Assembly: GCA_016868295.1 (NCBI GenBank)
Contig: VGHJ01000001.1
Span: 1-64,000, forward strand
Direction: 5' to 3'
From: Betaproteobacteria bacterium
GTDB lineage: Bacteria > Pseudomonadota > Gammaproteobacteria > Burkholderiales > Rhodocyclaceae
Length of the DNA: 64,000 bases
The notes under the pieces were generated by a model. That model was not told where the DNA came from. It did no database searches and saw only the letters and a list, made by a program, of their open reading frames with translations. The position numbers and the translations under genes were made by a program. Within the stretch, counting starts at the first letter, position 1. Each line of letters begins with the position of its first letter. Below are positions 28,208-35,967 of this stretch, piece by piece.

Positions 28208-28462
28208 TCAGGCGTACTTCGCCGGCATGCGCTGGATCTCGCCCAGCACCTTGATCGAGAATCGGCTGGCGCTCAACTGGCCGCGGCCAAGGCGCACCTG
28301 CAACTGGTCAGCGTACTTCTTCAGGTCGCTCGACACCTGGCACTTGACGCGCTTGTAGGTGTACTTGTGCAGGCCCGGATTGAGGGTGCGGATGGTCAGC
28401 TCGAGATCCGTATCCTCGGCCAGTTCCTTCTCGCTATTCACGTAAACTTCCCACTGATTCAT
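28208..28462 (-). CDS. ppcC: Phenylphosphate carboxylase gamma subunit
   Basis: An 84-residue protein (MNQWEVYVNSEKELAEDTDL start) matching the small, about 10-kDa gamma subunit known only from phenylphosphate carboxylases. It has no recognised catalytic motif. In Thauera aromatica alpha, beta and gamma together catalyse CO2 exchange with 4-hydroxybenzoate. It lies directly behind ppcB with a 12-bp gap. Confidence 0.88.
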   Translation of the reverse strand: MNQWEVYVNSEKELAEDTDLELTIRTLNPGLHKYTYKRVKCQVSSDLKKYADQLQVRLGRGQLSASRFSIKVLGEIQRMPAKYA

Positions 28463-28474
28463 CGTCCTGTCTCC

Positions 28475-29923
28475 TCACTTCACGGCGGGGTAGCCGTAGG
28501 CGGTCCAGTTGCTCATCACCTTCTCCTGGACGTCCTTCGGATAAACGTTCTTGAACGACACCAGGGTCGGCACGTCGTTGATCCTGTCCCAGTCGGTCGG
28601 CCAGAGGCAGTCGAACACCACTTTCGAGCCGATGGAGAACTTGCGCTCGTGCGGCGTGGCGAAGGGATACAGCGGCGTGCCCGGCGAGTTACGGTAGATG
28701 TGGATGCCGTTCTCCGGATGGCAGCGCGTGCAGAAGGCGTGGTACACCTCGTCCCAGTTGTAGATGTCGGTCTGGTCGTCGACCACCATCACCATGTGGA
28801 ACCAGGGGCCGAGCTTGGAGCCGAAGGCGAGCTGGCCGATCTGCTGGGCGACGCCCGAGTAGGTCGGCTTCACGCCGACGATCATCATGTGGTGCGTCGA
28901 GCGCGGGTGCATGTACACGCCGGTGACCGGGATGCCCTGGCTCTTCAAGAGCTTCTCCAGTTCGAGCCCCAGCGAGAAGGAGCGCAAGAGCTGCCCCTCG
29001 TCCTGCGGCACGCCCATGTTGGAGATGGTCATCGTCGCGTTGTTGCGGTAGGTGATGCAGTTCACGCGGAAGGTGACCCGGAAGTCGCGCGGGGATGTGC
29101 GGTAGCCGGTGTACTCGCCGAAGGGGCCCTCCTCGACCTTGTAGTCGGGGCAGATCTCGCCCTCGAGGATGATCTCGGCGTCGGCCGGCACTTCCAGGTC
29201 GTTGGTTTCGCACTTGACCAGCTTGACCGGCTCGCCGGCCAGCATGCCGGTCAGCTCCGGCTCGGGGATCGGCGAGGGCGCGCAGGCCGCCATGGCGGCG
29301 AGCGGCGACAGGCCGATGGCCGTGGCGAAGGGGCAGCTCTCGCCGCGCGGCAGGTAGTAGTCGTTCAAGGCCTTGCCGAGGTCGGAGAAGGGGAACACCG
29401 CGCCGCTCATGGTGCGCGAATCGAACATCATCTGCCGGTACATGCCCCAGTTCACGTCGCCGCGCACCGGGTGCTTGGTGACGACGGCGTGCCAGGTGCC
29501 GACGTAGCGGCCGCCGTCGCCGTCATGCACCAGCGGGATGGGCAGCTTGCACAGGTCGACGTCCTTGCCCTTGAGGATGTTCTCCTTGCACGGTGCGTCC
29601 TTGCGGTCGACGAGCACCGGCGCGATCGGCTCGCCGTTGGTGCGCTTGACGTATTCCTTGCCGATCTCCGGCAGGCTGGCATTCGGGTCCATGCCCATGG
29701 AAATGGCCATGCGCCGGTAGGTCGACAGCGGCGCGCCGAAATAGGAGAAGCCGGGATAATCCTTGATCTTCTCCATGAAGGGCGCCGGCGCCGCCAGCTC
29801 GCAGGCGCGACGGACAATCGCCCCGGCCTCGTTCTCCCAATCCACTTCCTGCTTGATGCGCACGGCGTCGCCCGATTTGACGCAGGCTTCGACGAACTCA
29901 CGGTTGCTTCTCGGTGCAGCCAC
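28475..29923 (-). CDS. ppcB: Phenylphosphate carboxylase beta subunit (UbiD family)
   Basis: A 482-residue UbiD-fold subunit of the size reported for beta (53 kDa). The catalytic-type Arg is in NWGMYRQMMFDSR and the Glu pair in EEGPFGEYTGYRT. GTG 29923 is chosen because AGGAGACACAAC precedes it and homologues start close to SNREFVEACVKSGDAVRI; an ATG further upstream gives a tail without support. Assignment of alpha versus beta follows gene order relative to Thauera and is not independently proven. Confidence 0.9.
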   Translation of the reverse strand: MAAPRSNREFVEACVKSGDAVRIKQEVDWENEAGAIVRRACELAAPAPFMEKIKDYPGFSYFGAPLSTYRRMAISMGMDPNASLPEIGKEYVKRTNGEPIAPVLVDRKDAPCKENILKGKDVDLCKLPIPLVHDGDGGRYVGTWHAVVTKHPVRGDVNWGMYRQMMFDSRTMSGAVFPFSDLGKALNDYYLPRGESCPFATAIGLSPLAAMAACAPSPIPEPELTGMLAGEPVKLVKCETNDLEVPADAEIILEGEICPDYKVEEGPFGEYTGYRTSPRDFRVTFRVNCITYRNNATMTISNMGVPQDEGQLLRSFSLGLELEKLLKSQGIPVTGVYMHPRSTHHMMIVGVKPTYSGVAQQIGQLAFGSKLGPWFHMVMVVDDQTDIYNWDEVYHAFCTRCHPENGIHIYRNSPGTPLYPFATPHERKFSIGSKVVFDCLWPTDWDRINDVPTLVSFKNVYPKDVQEKVMSNWTAYGYPAVK

Positions 29924-29946
29924 GTTGTGTCTCCTGGGTTGAAAAC

Positions 29947-30453
29947 TCAGATTTTGGAAAGGATCTTGTCCCATTTGCCCTGCGCCTTGAGGATCAGCTC
30001 GGCCGCCTCGCGCACGGCGCCGTAGCCGCCGCGCGCCTGGGTGACATACTCGGCGGCGTCCTTCACCTCCTGCACGGCGTCGGCCACGGCGATGGGCAGG
30101 CCGACGCGCTTCATCATCGACAGGTCGACCAGGTCGTCGCCGACGTAGGCCACCTGGGCATCGGTGATGTTCAGCTCCTTCAGCATCACCTCGTAGGGCT
30201 CGGTCTTCTTCTTGATGCCCTCGTGGAAGTGCTTGATCTTCAGCTCCTCGGCGCGGTGGCGCACGGCGCCGGACTTCTTCGAGGTGATGATGGCGACGTC
30301 GACGCCCGTCATCTGCAGCGCGACCACGCCGAAGCCGTCCTTGATGTCGAAGTTGCGCTGCTCGAGGCCGTTGTCGTCGATGACGATGCGGCCGTCGGTC
30401 ATGACGCCGTCGACGTCGAGGATGACCAGCTTGATGTCCTTGGCTTTTTCCAT
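29947..30453 (-). CDS. ppcD: Phenylphosphate carboxylase delta subunit (HAD phosphatase, KdsC-like)
   Basis: A 168-residue HAD-family protein of the C0/KdsC type: LVILDVDGVMTDGRIVID holds the nucleophile DxD, ITSKKSG the second motif, and YVGDDLVDLSMM the acidic motif IV. The delta subunit (18 kDa) is the phosphatase that makes phenylphosphate carboxylation go forward by removing phosphate. All expected HAD residues are present. Located between ppcA and ppcB. Confidence 0.92.
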   Translation of the reverse strand: MEKAKDIKLVILDVDGVMTDGRIVIDDNGLEQRNFDIKDGFGVVALQMTGVDVAIITSKKSGAVRHRAEELKIKHFHEGIKKKTEPYEVMLKELNITDAQVAYVGDDLVDLSMMKRVGLPIAVADAVQEVKDAAEYVTQARGGYGAVREAAELILKAQGKWDKILSKI

Positions 30454-30462
30454 ATCCGTTCC

Positions 30463-31881
30463 TCAGTCAATCCCGTATTCCGCCCAGCGGCCGCGGATCT
30501 TCGCCAGCGTTTCCTCGTCCATGCGGGCCTCGACCGGCTTCTGCTTCCACTCGTAGGGGATGCAGGCATCCATCAGGATGCGCGAGGTGGTGAGCTTGTC
30601 GGAGTTCGGGTCGAGCGCCGGGTCGAGCGGCGTCGAGCGGCCGCGCTTGATGAGTTCCGTCCCGCGCATCGGGTCGTAGCGGCAGGAGAGCGCCCACATG
30701 ACGCGCTGCAGGTCGTCGGCCATGATGTCCTCGTCGACCGTGATGACACCCTTGATGCCGTAGGAGCCGGTGTTGCTGCCGATCACCGCGTCGGCGACCT
30801 GGCGCGAGTGGCCGGGATAGGCCTGCTTGATCGAAACGACGGCCCAGAAGCGGCCGGCCGACTCGGGCAGCACGCAGACCGACTGCACGCCGGGAATCTT
30901 CATCTTCTCCAGCTCGGTCCACAGCGTCGCTGTGCGCGTGAAGGCAAGCAGCATGTGCACGTCGGTGACCGGACGGCCCTGGCCGGTGGCCCAGAGGACC
31001 GGGTTGTTGCGGTGGAGGATCTGCTTCACCTCCAGCGCCGGCTTGAGGATCGGCTTGTGCAGCTCGTCGGTGTAGTAGCCGGTGTACTCGGCGAAGGGGC
31101 CTTCCTGGCGGAAATTGTTCGGGTCGATCTCGCCTTCGAGCACGATCTCGGCGCCGGCCGGGATCGGCAGGCCGGTCAGCGGCGCCATGAGGAACTCGGC
31201 CGGCTGGCCGCGCACCGTGCCGGTGATGTCGAAGTCGTTGGCGCCCTTGTGCATCAGCGTGCCGGCCATGAAGATCAGCGGATCGCAGCCGATCACCGCG
31301 GCGGCCGGCATCTTCTTGCCCATCTTGGCGTACTTCTTCATGATGCGCTCTCCGCGCTTGCCCGGCAGGATCTGCACGCCGCAGGTCTTGTTGTCGAGCA
31401 TCTGCATGCGGTAGGTGCCCAGATTCGTCTCGCCCGTCTCGGGATCGCGCAGCACGACGAAGACCATGGTACCGATGTAGCGCCCGCCGTCGAGCGGGAA
31501 GAACTTCGGCACCGGGAACATCTCCAGGTCGACCTTGTCGCCGGCGAGGATGTTCTCCAGCACCGGGCCGTCCTTGACCTCCTTCGCCTTGATGAGGCCC
31601 TCGGAGGTGATCGTTTTCTTCATCCAGGCCTGCGCCGACTCGCACATCGACAGGTGGTGCGGCAGGCCGAGCATGATGGCGAGGCGCTTGGTGGTGGCGA
31701 AGGCGCCGGTGAACACCGGGCTGCTGTAGCCCTTGACGTTCTCGAAGAGCAGCGCCGGGCCCTTCTTCTCCTCGGTGAGCTTGGAGACGTGGGAGATCTC
31801 CAGGTTCCAGTCCACCTCCGCCTTGACGCGCTTGAGTTCGTTGGCTTCGGCGCACTGGTTGATGAAATACCTCAGGTCCAT
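30463..31881 (-). CDS. ppcA: Phenylphosphate carboxylase alpha subunit (UbiD family)
   Basis: A 472-residue UbiD-fold protein (54 kDa expected for alpha). NLGTYRMQMLDNKTCGVQIL carries the prenyl-FMN-proximal Arg and RQEGPFAEYTGYY the two Glu. The start MDLRYFINQCAEANELKRVK is typical of the aryl-acid UbiD group. It carboxylates phenol(ate) released from phenylphosphate para to the hydroxyl, giving 4-hydroxybenzoate. It follows ppsC by 19 bp. Confidence 0.93.
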   Translation of the reverse strand: MDLRYFINQCAEANELKRVKAEVDWNLEISHVSKLTEEKKGPALLFENVKGYSSPVFTGAFATTKRLAIMLGLPHHLSMCESAQAWMKKTITSEGLIKAKEVKDGPVLENILAGDKVDLEMFPVPKFFPLDGGRYIGTMVFVVLRDPETGETNLGTYRMQMLDNKTCGVQILPGKRGERIMKKYAKMGKKMPAAAVIGCDPLIFMAGTLMHKGANDFDITGTVRGQPAEFLMAPLTGLPIPAGAEIVLEGEIDPNNFRQEGPFAEYTGYYTDELHKPILKPALEVKQILHRNNPVLWATGQGRPVTDVHMLLAFTRTATLWTELEKMKIPGVQSVCVLPESAGRFWAVVSIKQAYPGHSRQVADAVIGSNTGSYGIKGVITVDEDIMADDLQRVMWALSCRYDPMRGTELIKRGRSTPLDPALDPNSDKLTTSRILMDACIPYEWKQKPVEARMDEETLAKIRGRWAEYGID

Positions 31882-31900
31882 GTCTTGTCCTCTCCTTGAT

Positions 31901-32581
31901 TTAGTGTTTTTCGTGGCAGTGGGTATCGACCGATTCGATGACGCGGAAGCCGGCCGCCTCCAGCACCGCCACCACCTTTCTCAGCTCGGCGGAATGAAAG
32001 CGCACAATCACCTTGCGTTCGTGCAGGTGGCCGTTGCCGCCGTCCTCGCCGCGCGCGATCGGGTAGATGGCCTGCACCTCGGCGCCGGCGCCTTCCACCA
32101 GGTCGGCGATGCGGCCGATGGTGCCGGCCTTGATCTCCATCGGCCCGAGGGTGACGCCGCAGCGCCTTTCCCAGGCGCCGAGGAAGTGGGCGGCGAGCGA
32201 GAAGATCTCCTTCGAGGAGATGACGCCGACCACCTTGCCGTCGTCCATCACCGGGAACTGGCCGACGCCGAGCTCCTGGCCGCGGCGCAGGCATTCCTCC
32301 ATGGTGTCGGTGGCCTCCACCGTGGCCGGGTTGCGCACCATGATGTCCTTCACCTTGAGGCGGTTGGCGAAGAAGTGGTATTCGTCCGGGTTCTGCGTGC
32401 GGGCGACGAAGTGGGCGGCGCGCAGGCAGTGCTGGCGCGTCACCATGCCGCGCAGGCGCCCCTTCTCGATCACCGGCAGCGCCTGCAGGTTGTGCTCGGT
32501 GAGGATGCGCTTGGCCTCCGACAGCAGCGTGTCGCCGTCGACCAGCGTCGGGTTTTTCTGCATCCAGTTTCTGACGATCAT
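31901..32581 (-). CDS. ppsC: Phenylphosphate synthase subunit 3 (CBS-domain protein)
   Basis: A 226-residue protein with two CBS domains (residues about 1-60, MIVRNWMQKNPTLVDGDTLL, and about 75-135, VKDIMVRNPATVEATDTMEE) and a C-terminal ACT-like segment. In Thauera protein 3 (24 kDa) stimulates the synthase and is not itself catalytic; the CBS pair suggests nucleotide sensing. ATG 32581 overlaps the ppsB stop (ATGA). Confidence 0.92.
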   Translation of the reverse strand: MIVRNWMQKNPTLVDGDTLLSEAKRILTEHNLQALPVIEKGRLRGMVTRQHCLRAAHFVARTQNPDEYHFFANRLKVKDIMVRNPATVEATDTMEECLRRGQELGVGQFPVMDDGKVVGVISSKEIFSLAAHFLGAWERRCGVTLGPMEIKAGTIGRIADLVEGAGAEVQAIYPIARGEDGGNGHLHERKVIVRFHSAELRKVVAVLEAAGFRVIESVDTHCHEKH

Positions 32582-33696
32582 GAGACCTTCTTTCCGGTAA
32601 GCAGGCTGGAGAGGATGAAGTCCATCGCCGAAGTGGCCTTGGGCCCCTCGGCGGCCTCCCTGGCGCGCTTCTCGCTCCACACCGTCTCGGGCCGCGCCTG
32701 CAGGATGAAGATGTTGCCGCCGGCGGGCAGGTCCTTGTCCACCGCCCACTCGATGTCCATCTGGCGGCCGTAGTGCTTCTCGATGGCCTTGCCCATGCGC
32801 GCCAGCTCGACGATCTCCTCGTCGATCAGCGACTGGACGTTCTGCCGCTCGAAGGGCGTCTCGATCTTCACCGACTTCTGCGTCTTGGCGTCCACCGTGT
32901 AGGTGATCTCCTTGTTGCAGATGGTGCGCTCGAGGATGTCGAGGGTGACCTTGTTCACGATGAAATGGTCCGGCGTCACCTCGCCCGAGACGACCGATTC
33001 GCCGAAGCCGAAATTCGAGTCGATGGCGATGACGGAGCGGTCGCCGTTGCCCGGATTGAGCGTGAACATCACGCCCGCCGTGTAGGAATTCGCCATCTTC
33101 TGGAAGCCGACCGAGAGTTTCACCTCCTCGTGCGGGAAACCCATCTTCACGCGATAGGAGATGGCGCGCGCCGTGAACAGGCTGGAGATGCAGCGGCGCG
33201 CGTGGTGCAGCAGGTCGTCCACGCCGCGGATCCACAGGTAGGTGTCCTGCTGGCCGGCGAAGCTGGCGCCGGGCAGGTCCTCGGCGGTGGCGCTGGAGCG
33301 CACCGCCACCGGCACCGCCGGCACCATGCAGCGCACCGAGAGCTTGCGGTAGTACTCGGCGACGGCGTCCTCCATCTCCCAGGCGAAGGGATGCTGCTCG
33401 ATCATCTCGCGGATGGCGCGGCTGGCCAGTTCGAGCTTCTCCAGGTCGTCGTGCACCACGTTCGCGAGCATGCCGGGAATCTCCCCGCTCACCCCGGCCT
33501 CGCGCATGAAGCGCGAATAGCCGTGGGTGGTCAGGGCGAAGCCCGGCGGCACGCGCACGCCGGCGTTGATCAGCTCGCCGAGGGAGGAGCACTTGCCGCC
33601 GACCAGCGCGACATCGTCCTTCCTGACCTCCTCGAACCAGCACAGCTCCGGGGCCGATGCACCGGCCCCGGCAGCCGCGTTGAGGTTTGTTGCCAT
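32578..33696 (-). CDS. ppsB: Phenylphosphate synthase subunit 2 (PEP synthase N-terminal-like ATP-grasp)
   Basis: A 372-residue protein equivalent to the N-terminal, ATP-binding part of PEP synthase: ALVGGKCSSLGELINAGVRV at residue 30, VRSSATAEDLPGASFAGQQD, and MDIEWAVDKD with IFILQARPETVWS near the end. With PpsA it transfers the beta-phosphate of ATP through a histidine to phenol. It corresponds to the 40-kDa protein 2 of Thauera. The gap to ppsA is 22 bp. Confidence 0.93.
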   Translation of the reverse strand: MATNLNAAAGAGASAPELCWFEEVRKDDVALVGGKCSSLGELINAGVRVPPGFALTTHGYSRFMREAGVSGEIPGMLANVVHDDLEKLELASRAIREMIEQHPFAWEMEDAVAEYYRKLSVRCMVPAVPVAVRSSATAEDLPGASFAGQQDTYLWIRGVDDLLHHARRCISSLFTARAISYRVKMGFPHEEVKLSVGFQKMANSYTAGVMFTLNPGNGDRSVIAIDSNFGFGESVVSGEVTPDHFIVNKVTLDILERTICNKEITYTVDAKTQKSVKIETPFERQNVQSLIDEEIVELARMGKAIEKHYGRQMDIEWAVDKDLPAGGNIFILQARPETVWSEKRAREAAEGPKATSAMDFILSSLLTGKKVS

Positions 33697-33718
33697 TGTT
33701 GCGTTAGCGCCTTGCGAA

Positions 33719-35554
33719 TCAGCGCGAGACCGTAATCGCGCCGGAGGAGCCGTCGACGCGGATCATCATGCCCGTCTCGATGATCTTGGTCGCGTGGCCG
33801 GTGCCGACCACCGCCGGCATGCCGTACTCGCGGCAGACGATCGCCGCGTGGCTCATGACGCCGCCGACGTCGGTGACGCAGGCCTTGATCTTGGCGAAGG
33901 CCGGCGCCCACGAGGGCGAGGTGGTGGGGGCGACGAGGATCTCGCCTTCCTGCAGCGCGCGGATGTCCTCCACCGTCTTGCAGACGCGCGCCTTGCCCTC
34001 GACGATGCCGGGGCTGCCGGCGAAGCCCTTGAACTCCTTGACGGTGGACAGATCCTTGACCTCCGACACCTTGGCCCAGTCGGCGAGCGAGCTGTTGGTG
34101 ACGCCCCAGAGCACGATGGTGAAGGGCTCCTGGATCACCTCCGGCGCGGTGCCGATGGCGGGCGGCGCGCTCCACTCCTTGAACTTCTGCATGACGCCCT
34201 TGCGCCACTCGACCTCCTTCGGCCAGGTCTGCGTGCCGCGCGGCGTGACGCCGGTGGCCCAGGCGGTGACGACGTCCCACAATGCCTGCTTGATCTCGTC
34301 GCGGCGCAGCAGCCAGACGTCCTCGACGTCCCTAATGATGCCGTGCTCGACGAGGATGGCAGCGACCTCGCGCATCTTGTTCCAGAACACCGAGTGGAAC
34401 CAGTGCTCGACGTAGAACAGGTGGTTCTCGACGTAGGGGAACACCGTCTTGGCGCAGCCGAGCAGCTCGTCGAACTGCTTGCGGTCCTCCTCCTTCTCGA
34501 TCATGCCGCGGTACTCGGCGGTGATGCGGTCGCGTTCGGCGCGCACCTGCTCCATCGGCCGCTCGATGTTGACGCCCTGCTTGACCTTCTGGATGTAGGT
34601 CTGGATGCCGTTCAGCGGAATGTTCATGGCATCGTTCCAGGAACGGTCGTGGTGGAACCAGCCGGTGCCGGTCGACACGTTGAACCAGGGCTCGCGCGAG
34701 AGGTTGAGCGAGGTCAGCCACTCGACGCCCTTCGGCAGTTTCTTCAGCGCCGCCTCGACGTCGGTCCACTCCTGGCTGAAGCAGACGGCGTTGTCGACGC
34801 CCAGCTCGACGGCCTTCTTGGCGAGCTTCTTCAGCTCCTCGTCGGGCTGGTACATGATGACGTCGATGCCGGAGATCATCTGCGTCACGCGCTGCGCCGG
34901 GATGCTCGGGAAGAGCTTCTGCACGAAGTCGAGGAAGAAGACGTAGGCGGCGTAGCCGAGGTTGAGGAACTCGAAGTGGTACTGCCAGCACTTGATGCCG
35001 AGGTTGATCAGGTCGTCGTAGTTCTTCAGCAGGTGATAGCCCTTCGACTCGCCGACGGCGTCGGTGACGACCGAGATGTCCTCCATGTCGGCCAGGCGCG
35101 GGATCTCCAGCTTCTCGAGCTCGCGGATGGTGGCCTCCATCTTCACCTTCCACTTCTTCTCCAGCTCGTCCCAGTTCTTGTAGTAGTGGCCGGCGCGCTC
35201 CATGAAGTGCGGCACGCGGCTGCCGATCTCGGCGCCGTCCTTCACCGGCACCGGCGAGATGTAGACGTAGCCGTTGATCATGCGGTGGTCGACGCCACGC
35301 ACCGGCGGCACCATGAAGATGCGGTTGTTGTACTGCGACAGGGCGAGGAACCAGGCCTCGTCCCAGATGGTGTCGAAGGGATACAGCGGCTCGGGATAGT
35401 GCAGGCCGTCGTAGAACCAGAACATGTCCTTCTCGTACTGGTTGCGCACCGGATCGTCGGTGACGAACTGGTACTGGTAGGGATACATGCGCTCCCAGCC
35501 TTCGGTGCCGGGAATGGTGGCGGCTTTCACGTCGTGCGGAACGGGAAACTTCAT
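33719..35554 (-). CDS. ppsA: Phenylphosphate synthase subunit 1 (phosphohistidine carrier)
   Basis: A 611-residue protein matching the 70-kDa protein 1. The phosphohistidine swivel domain is at the C-terminus: VGGVMSHAAIVCREYGMPAV, with the His at residue 569 counted from ATG 35554, the same number I recall for the phosphorylated His of the Thauera enzyme. GGAGG precedes this ATG well. The protein takes phosphate from ATP via PpsB and passes it to phenol. It is the first gene of the phenol operon, 91 bp downstream of a sigma54 promoter. Confidence 0.95.
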   Translation of the reverse strand: MKFPVPHDVKAATIPGTEGWERMYPYQYQFVTDDPVRNQYEKDMFWFYDGLHYPEPLYPFDTIWDEAWFLALSQYNNRIFMVPPVRGVDHRMINGYVYISPVPVKDGAEIGSRVPHFMERAGHYYKNWDELEKKWKVKMEATIRELEKLEIPRLADMEDISVVTDAVGESKGYHLLKNYDDLINLGIKCWQYHFEFLNLGYAAYVFFLDFVQKLFPSIPAQRVTQMISGIDVIMYQPDEELKKLAKKAVELGVDNAVCFSQEWTDVEAALKKLPKGVEWLTSLNLSREPWFNVSTGTGWFHHDRSWNDAMNIPLNGIQTYIQKVKQGVNIERPMEQVRAERDRITAEYRGMIEKEEDRKQFDELLGCAKTVFPYVENHLFYVEHWFHSVFWNKMREVAAILVEHGIIRDVEDVWLLRRDEIKQALWDVVTAWATGVTPRGTQTWPKEVEWRKGVMQKFKEWSAPPAIGTAPEVIQEPFTIVLWGVTNSSLADWAKVSEVKDLSTVKEFKGFAGSPGIVEGKARVCKTVEDIRALQEGEILVAPTTSPSWAPAFAKIKACVTDVGGVMSHAAIVCREYGMPAVVGTGHATKIIETGMMIRVDGSSGAITVSR

Positions 35555-35644
35555 TTCGGTTTTTCCTCCATTCGGTGATCGTTTAGATGTGAATCGACCG
35601 TGCCGGGCATGCTTTGTGCGCCGGTCATGCGTGGAAGGCCTATC

Positions 35645-35659
35645 GCAAGCCATGTGCCA
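35645..35659 (-). promoter_or_regulatory. Sigma54 (-24/-12) promoter of the pps-ppc operon
   Basis: The minus strand reads TGGCACATGGCTTGC: an exact TGGCAC, five bases, then TTGC, giving the diagnostic GG-N10-GC. Transcription would start near 35633, leaving a leader of about 80 bases before the ppsA ATG. Confidence 0.85.
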
Positions 35660-35740
35660 TCTGCGCTGCAACATGCCGCCGGCCAGGCTCCGATCGGGAT
35701 GTGCCGCAGGGAGAAACACGGTCATGCGCCGTCTTGCGGC

Positions 35741-35751
35741 GACTGACTTTT
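35741..35751 (+). repeat. GACTGACTTTT motif, exact
   Basis: Exact copy between the sigma54 promoter and the upstream activator sites. See findings. Confidence 0.7.
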
Positions 35752-35797
35752 TTTCGCAGCGCAACAAGACAAGCGCTCAGTCATCAGCTTCCGGCCG

Positions 35798-35813
35798 TTG
35801 ACGATTTGATGAA
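35798..35813. promoter_or_regulatory. XylR/DmpR-type upstream activator site 1
   Basis: TTGACGATTTGATGAA matches 11 of the 14 defined positions of the XylR/DmpR site TTGANCAATTGNTCAA. It is about 150 bp upstream of the -24/-12 element, a normal enhancer distance. Confidence 0.65.
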
Positions 35814-35838
35814 ACCAGAGCGCAGCCAGGAGTAGTAT

Positions 35839-35854
35839 TTGACGAATTGATTAA
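35839..35854. promoter_or_regulatory. XylR/DmpR-type upstream activator site 2
   Basis: TTGACGAATTGATTAA matches 12 of the 14 defined positions of TTGANCAATTGNTCAA. Its centre is 41 bp (about four helical turns) from that of site 1, so two activator dimers would bind the same DNA face. Confidence 0.72.
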
Positions 35855-35967
35855 CCAGGCTGGTTTTCCGGGAACGTTTTCGCAATGTTCCGGGGAACCG
35901 CCGGCACGTCGCGCTTCACCATTTGATAAAAAATGCCGCCTGGCCGCATGGAAGGAGGATAAACCGG

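Larger units (their letters stand above)
35555..35967. other. Divergent regulatory region of the phenol cluster
   Basis: About 410 bp without a gene separate ppsA from its activator. It holds the -24/-12 promoter, two upstream activator sites, an exact GACTGACTTTT word (35741-35751), a small inverted repeat AACCAG/CTGGTT (35854-35865) and GGAAC/GTTCC arms 11 bp apart (35871-35891). I could not see a convincing sigma70 promoter for the regulator. Confidence 0.7.

Noticed and set aside
35614-35835. Small open frames in the ppsA-regulator gap
   Set aside because: They cross the promoter and upstream sites, show no ribosome site and no recognisable motif.
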